DNA of 11,423 bases, taken from NCBI GenBank assembly GCA_003141915.1, contig PLNY01000265.1, positions 1,119 to 12,541 on the forward strand. Reading direction: 5' to 3'. Positions within the stretch are counted from its first letter, which is position 1. Each line of letters begins with the position of its first letter. Shown here piece after piece: positions 1-7,359 of the stretch. The position numbers and the translations under genes were made by a program. The notes below the pieces were generated by a model. That model was not told the DNA's origin. It searched no databases and saw nothing but the letters and a program-made list of their open reading frames with translations. This DNA is from Anaerolineae bacterium (GTDB lineage: Bacteria; Chloroflexota; Anaerolineae; Anaerolineales; Villigracilaceae).

Positions 1-428
1 ACCGAGCGTAAACTGGCAGAACAGGCAGTGCGCGAAAGTGAAGCCAAGCTATCAGAAGCTTTGGAAATTGCCAAACTTGCCAACTGGGAATACGATGTTG
101 AACGCGACCGTTTCCTCTTCAACGATCATTTCTATTCGATCTTCCACACGAATGTCAAAGAGATGGGCGGGTATGAACTGTCATCGGCGGAGTATGCGCA
201 GCGTCTAGTCTATCCGGAAGATTTGCCTGTGGTGGGTGCCGCAATCGAGAAGGCGCTGGCCTCCACTGACAAGCATTACAACACTCAGTTGGAGCATCGC
301 ATTAGATACTCTGATGGCGAGATGGGTTACATCTCGGTAGAAATCCATATTGACCGCGACGATCAGGGAAAGATCACCCGCTACTACGGAGCCAACCAGG
401 ATATAACCGAGCGTAAACTGGCAGAACA
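1..428 (+). repeat. Direct repeat marking PAS duplication (copies 1-23 and 406-428)
   Basis: A 23-base exact direct repeat lies in the same reading frame at 1-23 and 406-428, encoding TERKLAE at the end of two successive PAS/PAC units. The 405-base spacing equals one PAS module of about 135 codons. This suggests tandem PAS duplication or gene conversion within the sensor kinase. It is a coding repeat, not a mobile-element end. Confidence 0.7.
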
Positions 429-1704
429 AATCGTTGCCAAACGGGCTGCCGAGTTGCAAACAGTAGCTGAAGTAAGCGCCACGATGGCTAGGACTCTCGA
501 ACCTGATCGCCTGTTGCAAGCCGTAGTGGATATAACAAAAGAACGGTTCGACGTTTATCACGCTCACATCTACCTGGCTGATGAATCATGGAACACCCTG
601 CTCCTTGCAGCAGGTGCGGGTGAAATAGGCAGGCAGATGGTTGCCACAGGTCATAGTATCAGAATGGATACGGAAAAATCCCTTGTAGCCCGCGCTGCCC
701 GTGAACGGCAAGCCGTCATTGTGAATGATGTTCGTGATGATCCGGCATTCCTTCCTAACCCGCTCTTGCCGGAGACGCGTTCGGAAATGGCTGTCCCAAT
801 GATCGTAGGTGACAAGGTGCTCGGCGTATTCGATGTTCAGTCGAATATAACAAATCACTTCACCGAGGAGGACGCTTATATTTACACTACGCTGGCTTCC
901 CAGGTCGCGGTTGCCCTGCAAAATGCTCGATTGTATACTGAGCAGGCCGCCACTGTGACTCAGTTGCGCGAACTTGATCGCTTGAAGACATCCTTCCTGG
1001 CAAACATGAGCCATGAGTTACGAACGCCGCTGAATTCTATCCTCGGCTTTTCTGATGTGATCATCGAGGGATTGGATGGCCCTGTAACGGAACAGATGGA
1101 CAACGACCTTCGGCTGATCGGGAAAAACGGCCAGCATTTGTTGCACTTGATCAATGATGTGCTTGATATGGCTAAGATTGATGCCGGACGCATGAACCTT
1201 CAGCCTGAGAAATTTAAGCTGAACGGGCTCTTTGAAGAAGCGATCAACATCACATCATCCCTGGCAGATGCGAAATCGCTCTCGGTTGTTATTAAAGAGG
1301 ATTCTGATCAGGAGGTGGAAGTATTTGCCGATCGAACCCGCATCCAGCAGGTGATGATCAACCTTATCAATAACGCGATCAAATTCACTGAACAAGGCGG
1401 AATTTCCTTAAGCGCCAGACAAGCGGAAGATCATGTTTTGATAGAAGTTCATGACGCGGGTATTGGCATTCCATCAGAACAGCTTCAAACAATCTTCCAG
1501 GAATTTACTCAGGTGGATTCCTCGCCCACGAGAAAAACAGGCGGTACAGGCTTGGGTTTGCCAATTAGCCGCCGTCTGGTCGAATTGCATGGCGGTCGCT
1601 TATGGGCAGAAAGCACGGGCGTATCAGGCGAAGGCTCAACCTTCTATGTTGAATTGCCTCTCATTGCGAAGATTGCCACACCAACTGAAATAAAGGAAAA
1701 ATAA
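1..1704 (+). CDS. PAS-GAF sensor histidine kinase (5' partial)
   Basis: Sensor kinase of a two-component system, expected to autophosphorylate on histidine and pass phosphate to a receiver domain. The frame is open from base 1; the first visible residues (TERKLAEQ) are the usual tail of a PAS/PAC unit, so at least one more PAS domain lies upstream and the GTG at 28 is not the real start. Counting codons from base 1: PAS about 15-140 (ending DITERKLAEQ), GAF about 145-320, HisKA with the H-box SHELRTPLN (His codon at 1012-1014), then HATPase_c with N-box NLINNAIKF (Asn codon 1372-1374), DAGIGI and GGTGLGL near 1540-1560. All kinase motifs are intact. There is no membrane segment in the visible part and no C-terminal receiver, so the receiver must be separate; the next two genes carry three. 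The stop TAA touches the next gene's GTG, implying co-translation. The stimulus is unknown. Family call is firm; the partner is inferred from position. Confidence 0.93.
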   Translation, partial: TERKLAEQAVRESEAKLSEALEIAKLANWEYDVERDRFLFNDHFYSIFHTNVKEMGGYELSSAEYAQRLVYPEDLPVVGAAIEKALASTDKHYNTQLEHRIRYSDGEMGYISVEIHIDRDDQGKITRYYGANQDITERKLAEQIVAKRAAELQTVAEVSATMARTLEPDRLLQAVVDITKERFDVYHAHIYLADESWNTLLLAAGAGEIGRQMVATGHSIRMDTEKSLVARAARERQAVIVNDVRDDPAFLPNPLLPETRSEMAVPMIVGDKVLGVFDVQSNITNHFTEEDAYIYTTLASQVAVALQNARLYTEQAATVTQLRELDRLKTSFLANMSHELRTPLNSILGFSDVIIEGLDGPVTEQMDNDLRLIGKNGQHLLHLINDVLDMAKIDAGRMNLQPEKFKLNGLFEEAINITSSLADAKSLSVVIKEDSDQEVEVFADRTRIQQVMINLINNAIKFTEQGGISLSARQAEDHVLIEVHDAGIGIPSEQLQTIFQEFTQVDSSPTRKTGGTGLGLPISRRLVELHGGRLWAESTGVSGEGSTFYVELPLIAKIATPTEIKEK

Positions 1705-3363
1705 GTGGCCGCGCCTCAATTTTTAAAATGCGTTGTTTGTGGAGAGCAACAGCCTTACGAGCCGTTTGTTCCCGCTGTATGCAAAAATTGCAGTTCACAA
1801 TGGCTGGAAGCGCATTACGATTACGATGCTTTCAAACGGGAGATCCTGCGCGGCCTACCTGAACGGCCTTCCAACATGTGGCGCTATCAGGATGTGTTAC
1901 CGCTGAACAACCCGGGAGCTTTGAATCTCTACCCTGCCGGCGGAACTCCCATCTGGATATCGAAACGCTTCGGGCCCGCGCTTGGGCATGATCGCGTTTA
2001 TATAAAAGACGAACGCTGTGGCCCGACCAGTTCGTTCAAGGATCGTCAGGCCGCGGTGGCAGTTGCCGCCATGAATGAAGGCGATATACGCGAAGCGGTG
2101 ATCGCTTCCACCGGCAACGCGGCAGTCGCATATGCGGCGGCGTGCGCGCGGGCAGGCATCAAACTATGGGTCTTTATGACCAGCCTCGTACCGCAGGAGA
2201 AACTGCGCGAAGCCGCCCTCTTCGGCGCGGAAGTCATTCGCGTCAGCGGTAATTACGACCAGACAAAACAGATCGCGTCCCAGTTTGCCCAGCGTAAGAA
2301 TTTGTTTTTGGATCGGGGGGCCACTTCGATCCCTTCGCGGGAGTCAATGAAGACAATTGCCTATGAGATTGTTGAACAATTCGGCTGGCGCGCGCCTGAT
2401 TGGTATATTCAGTCCGTAAGTGGCGGACTTGGACCTTTAGGTGTTTACCAGGGATTTAAAGAAATGTTCAACATGGGTTTGATAAATCACATTCCCAAGC
2501 TGGCGGTCATACAAGCGGAGGGATGCTCGCCCATGGTCAAGGCTTTCAAAGCGGGAAAGGAAACGGCTGAACCGGTTATCCCTGATACGCGCATCATCAT
2601 TTTGGCAACAGGTGATCCTGGAAAATCATATACCTATCTTTGGAATCTTATTCAACAATATGGCGGCGTCATGGAATCTGCGACCGATGCCGAGGCTTTT
2701 GCTTCCATGCGCGCCCTTGCCAAAAGCGAGGGAATGGCTGTAGAGCCTGCGACCGCGGTGGCATTTGCAGGCTTGGAAAAGATGCTGAAAGAAGGAACGA
2801 TCAGCCAGGATGAAACGGTGGTCGTCAATTGCACAGGGCATACTTTCCCTGTTGAGAAACATGTTCTGGGCGATCAATTTGCGGTAGATGTTCATCTTAG
2901 CCAGGACCAATCTCCAGCCCCGCGCGAGGGCTTACAGGCCGCCCTTGAAAACCTGGATGAGAAAACCACTTCCATTTTACTGATTGACGACAATGCGGAT
3001 GATGCCCTCTTGATTCGCCGCCTGTTGGAAAGTAAAAAATCGTATCGCATCTATGACGCTAGAGACGGTTGGGAAGGTTTGGCGATTGCGCGTCAAAACC
3101 TACCGGACTTTATTGTTTCTGACCTGATGATGTCGGGCTTGGACGGCTTTGCGCTCGTGGAAGAACTTAAGCTCGACCCGCGCACCAAAAATATTCCCAT
3201 TGTGATTGTCAGCGCCAAAGATATTACACCTGAGGAACGGAAACGTTTGAATGGGCATATCAGAGGTGTATATCAAAAAGGTTCTCTGCCCACAAGAAAA
3301 TTCGTGGACCAGGTGATTCACGTTATCGAAGAAAAATCTGAGGTGCAGGATGGTAAGCTATGA
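1705..3363 (+). CDS. Threonine-synthase-like PLP enzyme fused to a response-regulator receiver domain
   Basis: Two-part protein of 552 residues. Residues about 1-400 are a fold-type II PLP enzyme resembling threonine synthase, which converts O-phosphohomoserine to threonine. An N-terminal zinc ribbon is visible (C9/C12 and C26/C29), then the PLP lysine K112 in TSSFKDR, the STGN loop at 135-138, a glycine-rich cofactor-phosphate loop SGGLG at 239-243, and a C-terminal CTGHTFP motif. A linker at about 403-423 leads to a complete REC domain (about 424-545) with acidic pocket D428/D429, phosphoacceptor D473, S503 and K525, so phosphorylation looks possible. The GTG start has AAAGGA at 1691-1696, 8 nt upstream, and abuts the kinase stop; the 3' end overlaps the next gene as ATGA. 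The enzyme part has SFKDRQ instead of the usual SFKDRG and an atypical glycine loop, so its substrate may differ from that of true threonine synthase. REC control of the enzyme by the upstream kinase is inference. Confidence 0.88.
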   Translation: MAAPQFLKCVVCGEQQPYEPFVPAVCKNCSSQWLEAHYDYDAFKREILRGLPERPSNMWRYQDVLPLNNPGALNLYPAGGTPIWISKRFGPALGHDRVYIKDERCGPTSSFKDRQAAVAVAAMNEGDIREAVIASTGNAAVAYAAACARAGIKLWVFMTSLVPQEKLREAALFGAEVIRVSGNYDQTKQIASQFAQRKNLFLDRGATSIPSRESMKTIAYEIVEQFGWRAPDWYIQSVSGGLGPLGVYQGFKEMFNMGLINHIPKLAVIQAEGCSPMVKAFKAGKETAEPVIPDTRIIILATGDPGKSYTYLWNLIQQYGGVMESATDAEAFASMRALAKSEGMAVEPATAVAFAGLEKMLKEGTISQDETVVVNCTGHTFPVEKHVLGDQFAVDVHLSQDQSPAPREGLQAALENLDEKTTSILLIDDNADDALLIRRLLESKKSYRIYDARDGWEGLAIARQNLPDFIVSDLMMSGLDGFALVEELKLDPRTKNIPIVIVSAKDITPEERKRLNGHIRGVYQKGSLPTRKFVDQVIHVIEEKSEVQDGKL

Positions 3364-4154
3364 AGTCTGCTATCCTCTGCATTGAAGATAATTCTGATAG
3401 TATGGTGCTTATCAAACGAGTGCTCCAACCACGCGGCTATACTGTGCTCGAGGCCAAGAACGGCACCGAAGGGCTATCCTTAGCCGAGGCTCAGGATGTA
3501 GATATTATTCTACTGGATATCAATCTGCCGGATATGGATGGCTACGAAGTAGCCGGCCGATTGCGTCGCAGCGCAAAACATACATTGGCCCATGTCCCCA
3601 TCATTGCGCTTACTGCCAACGCGATGAAGAGTGATGCTGATAAATGTCTTGACGCAGGATGCGATGTATGTATATCCAAGCCGATCAGTATCCAGGAACT
3701 TTTGGAAACAATAGAGACTCATTTGTCATCAAAAGATAAAAGCGTTTTAAATAGATCAGTCAGGAGATTGACCATGGCAAAGAATATTTTGTACATTGAA
3801 GATAACCCAGACAATATGCTACTTGTCAAACGGGTTTTGGTGGCGAGCGGCTATAATTTTTTTGAAGCTGAGAACGGTCTGAAGGGACTTTCCGTTGCAG
3901 AAAACCAGGATCTGGATCTAATATTGCTGGATATCAATCTGCCTGATATTGATGGCTATGAAGTTGCGCGCCGGTTGCGTTCAAACGCGAAACGGACGCT
4001 AGCCTATGTTCCAATCATTGCCGTCACGGCCAACGCGTTGAGAGGCGATGCGGAAAAGGCTCTTGAAGCAGGATGCGATGTGTATATGTCCAAGCCAATC
4101 AATGTCCATGAGCTTCGGGCAAGGGTCGAAGCTTTCGTGCCCTCTCCGAAATAG
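3360..4154 (+). CDS. Tandem double-receiver response regulator
   Basis: A 264-residue protein made only of two CheY/DivK-like receiver domains, with no DNA-binding or enzymatic output. REC1 (about 1-125) has E9/D10, phosphoacceptor D53, T85 and K107. REC2 (about 139-262) has E147/D148, D191, T223 and K245. Both are complete and probably phosphorylatable. My ungapped hand alignment gives roughly 60% identity between the halves, pointing to recent tandem duplication. The start ATG overlaps the stop of the enzyme-REC fusion (ATGA), so translation is coupled. Codon 139 is an in-frame ATG with its own Shine-Dalgarno, and the short linker (about 126-138) carries stops in both other frames. The second half therefore looks like a formerly separate gene, and may still be made alone as 126 residues. 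Likely role: phosphate shuttle or sink between the upstream kinase and other outputs, inferred from context. Confidence 0.9.
   Translation: MKSAILCIEDNSDSMVLIKRVLQPRGYTVLEAKNGTEGLSLAEAQDVDIILLDINLPDMDGYEVAGRLRRSAKHTLAHVPIIALTANAMKSDADKCLDAGCDVCISKPISIQELLETIETHLSSKDKSVLNRSVRRLTMAKNILYIEDNPDNMLLVKRVLVASGYNFFEAENGLKGLSVAENQDLDLILLDINLPDIDGYEVARRLRSNAKRTLAYVPIIAVTANALRGDAEKALEAGCDVYMSKPINVHELRARVEAFVPSPK
3762..3776 (+). promoter_or_regulatory. Internal Shine-Dalgarno and in-frame ATG for the second receiver
   Basis: AGGAG at 3762-3766 lies 7 nt before an ATG at 3774-3776, in frame with the surrounding double-receiver gene. The ATG begins exactly at the N-terminus of the second REC domain (MAKNILYIEDN). 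Spacing and sequence are as good as for any real start in this window, so internal initiation of a single-domain receiver (3774-4154) is plausible. The alternative is that this is a relic of the gene before fusion. Confidence 0.6.
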
Positions 4155-4195
4155 TATTTATAGAAACATCAATTCAAAAAAAGCCAAGGATGATT

Positions 4196-5419
4196 ATGCA
4201 TGCCAAGCCTGCAATCAACGCCGCTTTTAATTCAGGAACAGTTTCGTTTATTGTAGAGCTTGAATGTTCGGGTTGTGGGGAAAAATATTCACACGATGAG
4301 ATTCATACTTTTTGCCCTGCTTGTCAATCTCCATTATTGGTGCGTTATGACCTGGAAGCAGTGCATAAGCACGTAGATCGCGATGCTGTCCGTTGGCGTC
4401 AGGGGAGAATGTGGCGCTGGCACGAATTGCTTCCGGTGAAAGATCCCGGAAATTTTGTTTTTCTGGGAGAAGGCGATACTCCTTTATTGCATCTTCCACG
4501 TTTGGGAAAGGAGTTTGGATATCCTTATCTCTTCGTCAAGGATGAAAGCTCAAATCCCACCGGCTCGTTCAAGGCGCGGGGACTTGCCGCGGCTGTTTCC
4601 AAGGCGAAAGAATTGGGCATCAAAAAAGTGATTATTCCTACCGCGGGGAATGCCGGTGGAGCCATGGCTGCTTACGCCGCGCGCGCTGGAATCCAGGCTC
4701 TCATCTATATGCCAAAGGATACTCAACGCTCTAATATTGAAGAAAGCCGCATCGCAGGCGCAGAGGTTGTTCTGGTGGATGGGCTAATCAGTGACGCCGC
4801 CGGCATGGCTGGAGAAAAAGCGCGTGCTGAAGGCTGGTTCGATCTTTCCACATTTAAAGAACCATATCGAACGGAAGGTAAGAAGGTCATGGGCTATGAA
4901 CTGGCTGAGACCTTTGACTGGAACTTACCCGATGTAATCATTTATCCGACAGGCGGCGGTACCGGACTGGTGGGTATGTGGAAGGCCTTCGCAGAACTCG
5001 AGCCGTTGGGCTGGTTGAGTAATACAAAAAAGCCGCGCATGGTGGCGGTTCAAGCAGATGGCTGCGCACCGGTCATCAAAGCTTTTGAAACGGGCGCAAC
5101 CTTTTGTGATTTTTGGACAAACGCACATACGATGGCATCCGGACTACGCGTGCCTAAAAGTTTTGCTGATGTGCTTATTTTGAATGATTTACGCGACAGC
5201 AAGGGAACTGCTGTGGCGGTGAGTGATGCGGCCATCATAGAGGCCCAAAGTCAATTTGGTAGGATGGAAGGAATTTTTCCTGCACCGGAAGGCGCAGCTA
5301 CTCTGGCGGCGCTCAAAATCTTGATTCAACAAGGGTGGGTTCATCCAGAGGAACGCATTGTCCTGTTTAACACCGGCTTAGGTTTGAAATATCTCGATCG
5401 GTTGGGCCAAGCTACATAA
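4196..5419 (+). CDS. Threonine synthase-like PLP enzyme (stand-alone)
   Basis: Fold-type II PLP enzyme of about 407 residues with threonine-synthase architecture; the family makes L-threonine from O-phosphohomoserine in the cytoplasm. Visible elements: zinc ribbon C24/C27 and C40/C43, PLP lysine K126 in PTGSFKARG, TAGNAGG asparagine loop, phosphate-binding loop GGGTG at 253-257, and C-terminal NTGLGLKY. Length fits the family. I chose ATG 4196 because AAGGA (4186-4190) sits 5 nt upstream; the in-frame ATG at 4190 overlaps that Shine-Dalgarno and is less likely. The gene follows the double-receiver gene by about 40 nt, in the same probable operon as a second, receiver-fused enzyme of the same fold. 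SFKARG in place of SFKDRG also occurs in threonine-dehydratase-type enzymes, so annotation as the housekeeping ThrC is likely but not certain. No other threonine-pathway gene (homoserine dehydrogenase or kinase) is visible nearby. Confidence 0.85.
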   Translation: MHAKPAINAAFNSGTVSFIVELECSGCGEKYSHDEIHTFCPACQSPLLVRYDLEAVHKHVDRDAVRWRQGRMWRWHELLPVKDPGNFVFLGEGDTPLLHLPRLGKEFGYPYLFVKDESSNPTGSFKARGLAAAVSKAKELGIKKVIIPTAGNAGGAMAAYAARAGIQALIYMPKDTQRSNIEESRIAGAEVVLVDGLISDAAGMAGEKARAEGWFDLSTFKEPYRTEGKKVMGYELAETFDWNLPDVIIYPTGGGTGLVGMWKAFAELEPLGWLSNTKKPRMVAVQADGCAPVIKAFETGATFCDFWTNAHTMASGLRVPKSFADVLILNDLRDSKGTAVAVSDAAIIEAQSQFGRMEGIFPAPEGAATLAALKILIQQGWVHPEERIVLFNTGLGLKYLDRLGQAT

Positions 5420-5438
5420 GTTGTTGGACTCATGGAAT

Positions 5439-7271
5439 ATGGCCGAAGAATTGGCAGTTGGTTTATATTTGTCAATCATCAACAGCATTAGCGACGGTAT
5501 CATCGTCGTGGATGAAAACCACCGGATCGTGCAACTGAATCCGGCGGCTGAAAGATTCGTAGGCAATTCTGCCTCCCATGCAATTGGCCAACCGTTGAAA
5601 AATATTGTGCCAGAGATGAAATCATCCTTGACTCAGTCTGCCGATGAATGTGGTGAGATAAAAGTTGACCGCGAAGGCATTGTGTACGCTTATGACGTGC
5701 GCGTTTCCACCATTCAGGATTGGCAAGGACATGAGATTAACCGGGTCGTTGTCTTGCGCGATGTCACTGAGCGCAAGCGGGCGGACGACAAACTACTCCG
5801 CTCAGATTCCAATCTAACCGAAGCCCAGCGGCTTTCTCATGTGGGTAGTTGGGAGTGGGACTTGAAGAGGAATAGGATACGTTGCTCCGAGGAAATATTT
5901 CGTATCGCTGGCCTGTTACCACATGATGAGGAAATAACCCGGGAGGAGTTCAACGGTCTCCTGCACTTGGATGAAGCGGGGGAGCTTTTCCAGAGAATCC
6001 AACAAAACACAGATTATCCAACCACGAATATCGAGCATTTAATACTACGTCGGAACGGCGAGACTAGGAATGTGTACAGCCGGATTAAAGCATACCGGGA
6101 TGAAAATGGCAAACCCCTTCTCCTGCTTGGATCCACACAAGATGTTACGGAGCGCAAGCGTGCGGAGGAAGAAATCAGGCGCCGCACGGGACAACTGATC
6201 GCATTACATACGATTGATTTGGCCATCATTCGTCGCTACGATCTGCGCAAGACATTGAACATCATTCTTGGACACGTGTTGGCACAGCTGGAAGTTGATG
6301 CTGCGTCCATTCTGCTGCTTGATCCGTCTGCGCAGACATTGAAAATTGCTGCCACGCGAGGCTTTCGTATCAACCATAAGGCAAATATACGTCTCCCAGT
6401 GAGAGGGGAATTTATGGAGTACATTGTCCGGAAACAAGACACATTGACTATTCTCGATTTGCCTCAAGCCGCCGCCGGGTCAAGAAGGTCTGCATTATTG
6501 AATGAGGAGGCATTTATCTTTTACTGCGGAATGCCGCTCATGGCAAAAGGGAAAGTCGTCGGCGTGATCGAAGTTTTCAAGCGCGCCGCTTTCGATCCGA
6601 CTCCGGCGTGGTTGGGCTTTTTTGATGCGCTGGCGATACAAACGGCAATTGCGATTGACAGCACGAAATTAATTAAAGATCTTCAAACATCCAATGCCAG
6701 CTTGATAAAAGCCTATAACGAAACACTCGAAGGCTGGTCGCGGGCGATGGGTTTTCGCGATAAAGAGACCGAAGAGCATACACAACGGGTAACAGAAATG
6801 ACCCTGAAGTTAGCCCGGATTATGGGCATGGACGGAGAAAGTTTGCAGTATATGCGCTGGGGCGCGCTCCTCCATGATATAGGAAAAATCGGCATTCCCG
6901 ACGCCATCCTCTATAAGGAAGGCAAACTTACCTTTGATGAAGAACAGCTTGTCATGCGAAAACATGCGGAAGTTGCTTATGAAATGCTTTCGCCTATCAG
7001 TTTCCTGCGCCCGGCATTGGATATTCCATACTGTCACCATGAAAAGTGGGACGGCACGGGTTACCCGCGCGGACTCAAAGGCGAACAAATACCGTTGGCC
7101 GCGCGCATATTTGCCGTAGTTGATGTATGGGATGCCCTTCGCTCTGATCGTCCATATCGCAAAGGATGGTCTGACGAAGAAGTATATAAATATATTAGCG
7201 ACCAGACGGGAAAGCACTTTGATCCGCAAATAGCAGAAGCATTCCTGGGGTTAATGGGCAGGAAACAATAA
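5439..7271 (+). CDS. PAS-PAS-GAF-HD-GYP cyclic-di-GMP phosphodiesterase
   Basis: Sensor-effector protein of about 610 residues. From the ATG at 5439: PAS1 about 8-115 (ends DVTERKR), PAS2 about 125-245 (ends DVTERKRAEE), GAF about 252-420, HD-GYP about 430-605. The catalytic part looks complete: EEHTQRV, HDIGKIGIP (HD codons at 6873-6878), RKHAEV, HHEKWDGTGYP (GYP at 7059-7067) and DVWDALRSDRPYR. HD-GYP proteins hydrolyse cyclic-di-GMP to pGpG or GMP. No membrane segment is visible, so it should be a cytoplasmic sensor. The start is uncertain: TTG at 5421 or 5424 is in frame, but neither has a good Shine-Dalgarno; ATG 5439 has only GGA 10 nt upstream. The gene begins within 19 nt of the previous stop and probably closes the operon. 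It has no receiver domain of its own, so any link to the upstream phosphorelay would be through the PAS/GAF part or through shared expression. Domain call is firm, the signal is unknown. Confidence 0.92.
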   Translation: MAEELAVGLYLSIINSISDGIIVVDENHRIVQLNPAAERFVGNSASHAIGQPLKNIVPEMKSSLTQSADECGEIKVDREGIVYAYDVRVSTIQDWQGHEINRVVVLRDVTERKRADDKLLRSDSNLTEAQRLSHVGSWEWDLKRNRIRCSEEIFRIAGLLPHDEEITREEFNGLLHLDEAGELFQRIQQNTDYPTTNIEHLILRRNGETRNVYSRIKAYRDENGKPLLLLGSTQDVTERKRAEEEIRRRTGQLIALHTIDLAIIRRYDLRKTLNIILGHVLAQLEVDAASILLLDPSAQTLKIAATRGFRINHKANIRLPVRGEFMEYIVRKQDTLTILDLPQAAAGSRRSALLNEEAFIFYCGMPLMAKGKVVGVIEVFKRAAFDPTPAWLGFFDALAIQTAIAIDSTKLIKDLQTSNASLIKAYNETLEGWSRAMGFRDKETEEHTQRVTEMTLKLARIMGMDGESLQYMRWGALLHDIGKIGIPDAILYKEGKLTFDEEQLVMRKHAEVAYEMLSPISFLRPALDIPYCHHEKWDGTGYPRGLKGEQIPLAARIFAVVDVWDALRSDRPYRKGWSDEEVYKYISDQTGKHFDPQIAEAFLGLMGRKQ

Positions 7272-7344
7272 CACACGCTTCGTTAAGTGATCTGGTAAGC
7301 TTGGAGTAACTAAATTTCCCAGAACGTCCCCGACTGACCTGAAG

Positions 7345-7359
7345 TATACTGAAGGGGTG
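7345..7359 (+). promoter_or_regulatory. Candidate -10 box placing transcription start at the GTG codon
   Basis: TATACT at 7345-7350 is followed by six bases (GAAGGG) and then the GTG at 7357. A transcript starting about 7 nt after the -10 box would begin at the start codon and be leaderless. No convincing -35 hexamer lies at the right distance. Purines just before GTG are too close for a standard ribosome site. The 85-nt gap holding it (7272-7356) shows no clear terminator hairpin. Confidence 0.35.

Noticed and set aside
28..30. GTG at 28 as start codon of the histidine kinase
   Set aside because: The frame is open to base 1 and codes for the end of another PAS/PAC unit, so the gene continues upstream of the window.
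586..1014. Minus-strand open frame of 142 codons opposite the GAF domain of the kinase
   Set aside because: No motif and no plausible promoter or ribosome site; the plus-strand GAF and HisKA reading is clear.
1451..1693. Plus-strand open frame of 80 codons in a second frame inside the kinase ATPase domain
   Set aside because: It overlaps the G-boxes of the HATPase domain and its composition is unlike a real protein; it is an alternative-frame shadow.
4190..4195. ATG at 4190 as start of the stand-alone threonine-synthase-like gene
   Set aside because: The only good Shine-Dalgarno (AAGGA, 4186-4190) overlaps this codon; the in-frame ATG at 4196 has workable spacing. The difference is only two residues.
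6810..7229. Minus-strand open frame of 139 codons opposite the HD-GYP domain
   Set aside because: It lies entirely over the conserved HD-GYP coding sequence and resembles no family; it is a shadow of codon bias.
7272..7356. Possible terminator after the HD-GYP gene
   Set aside because: I found only a 4-bp GCTT/AAGC pairing with a long loop and no following U-run, which is too weak to call.
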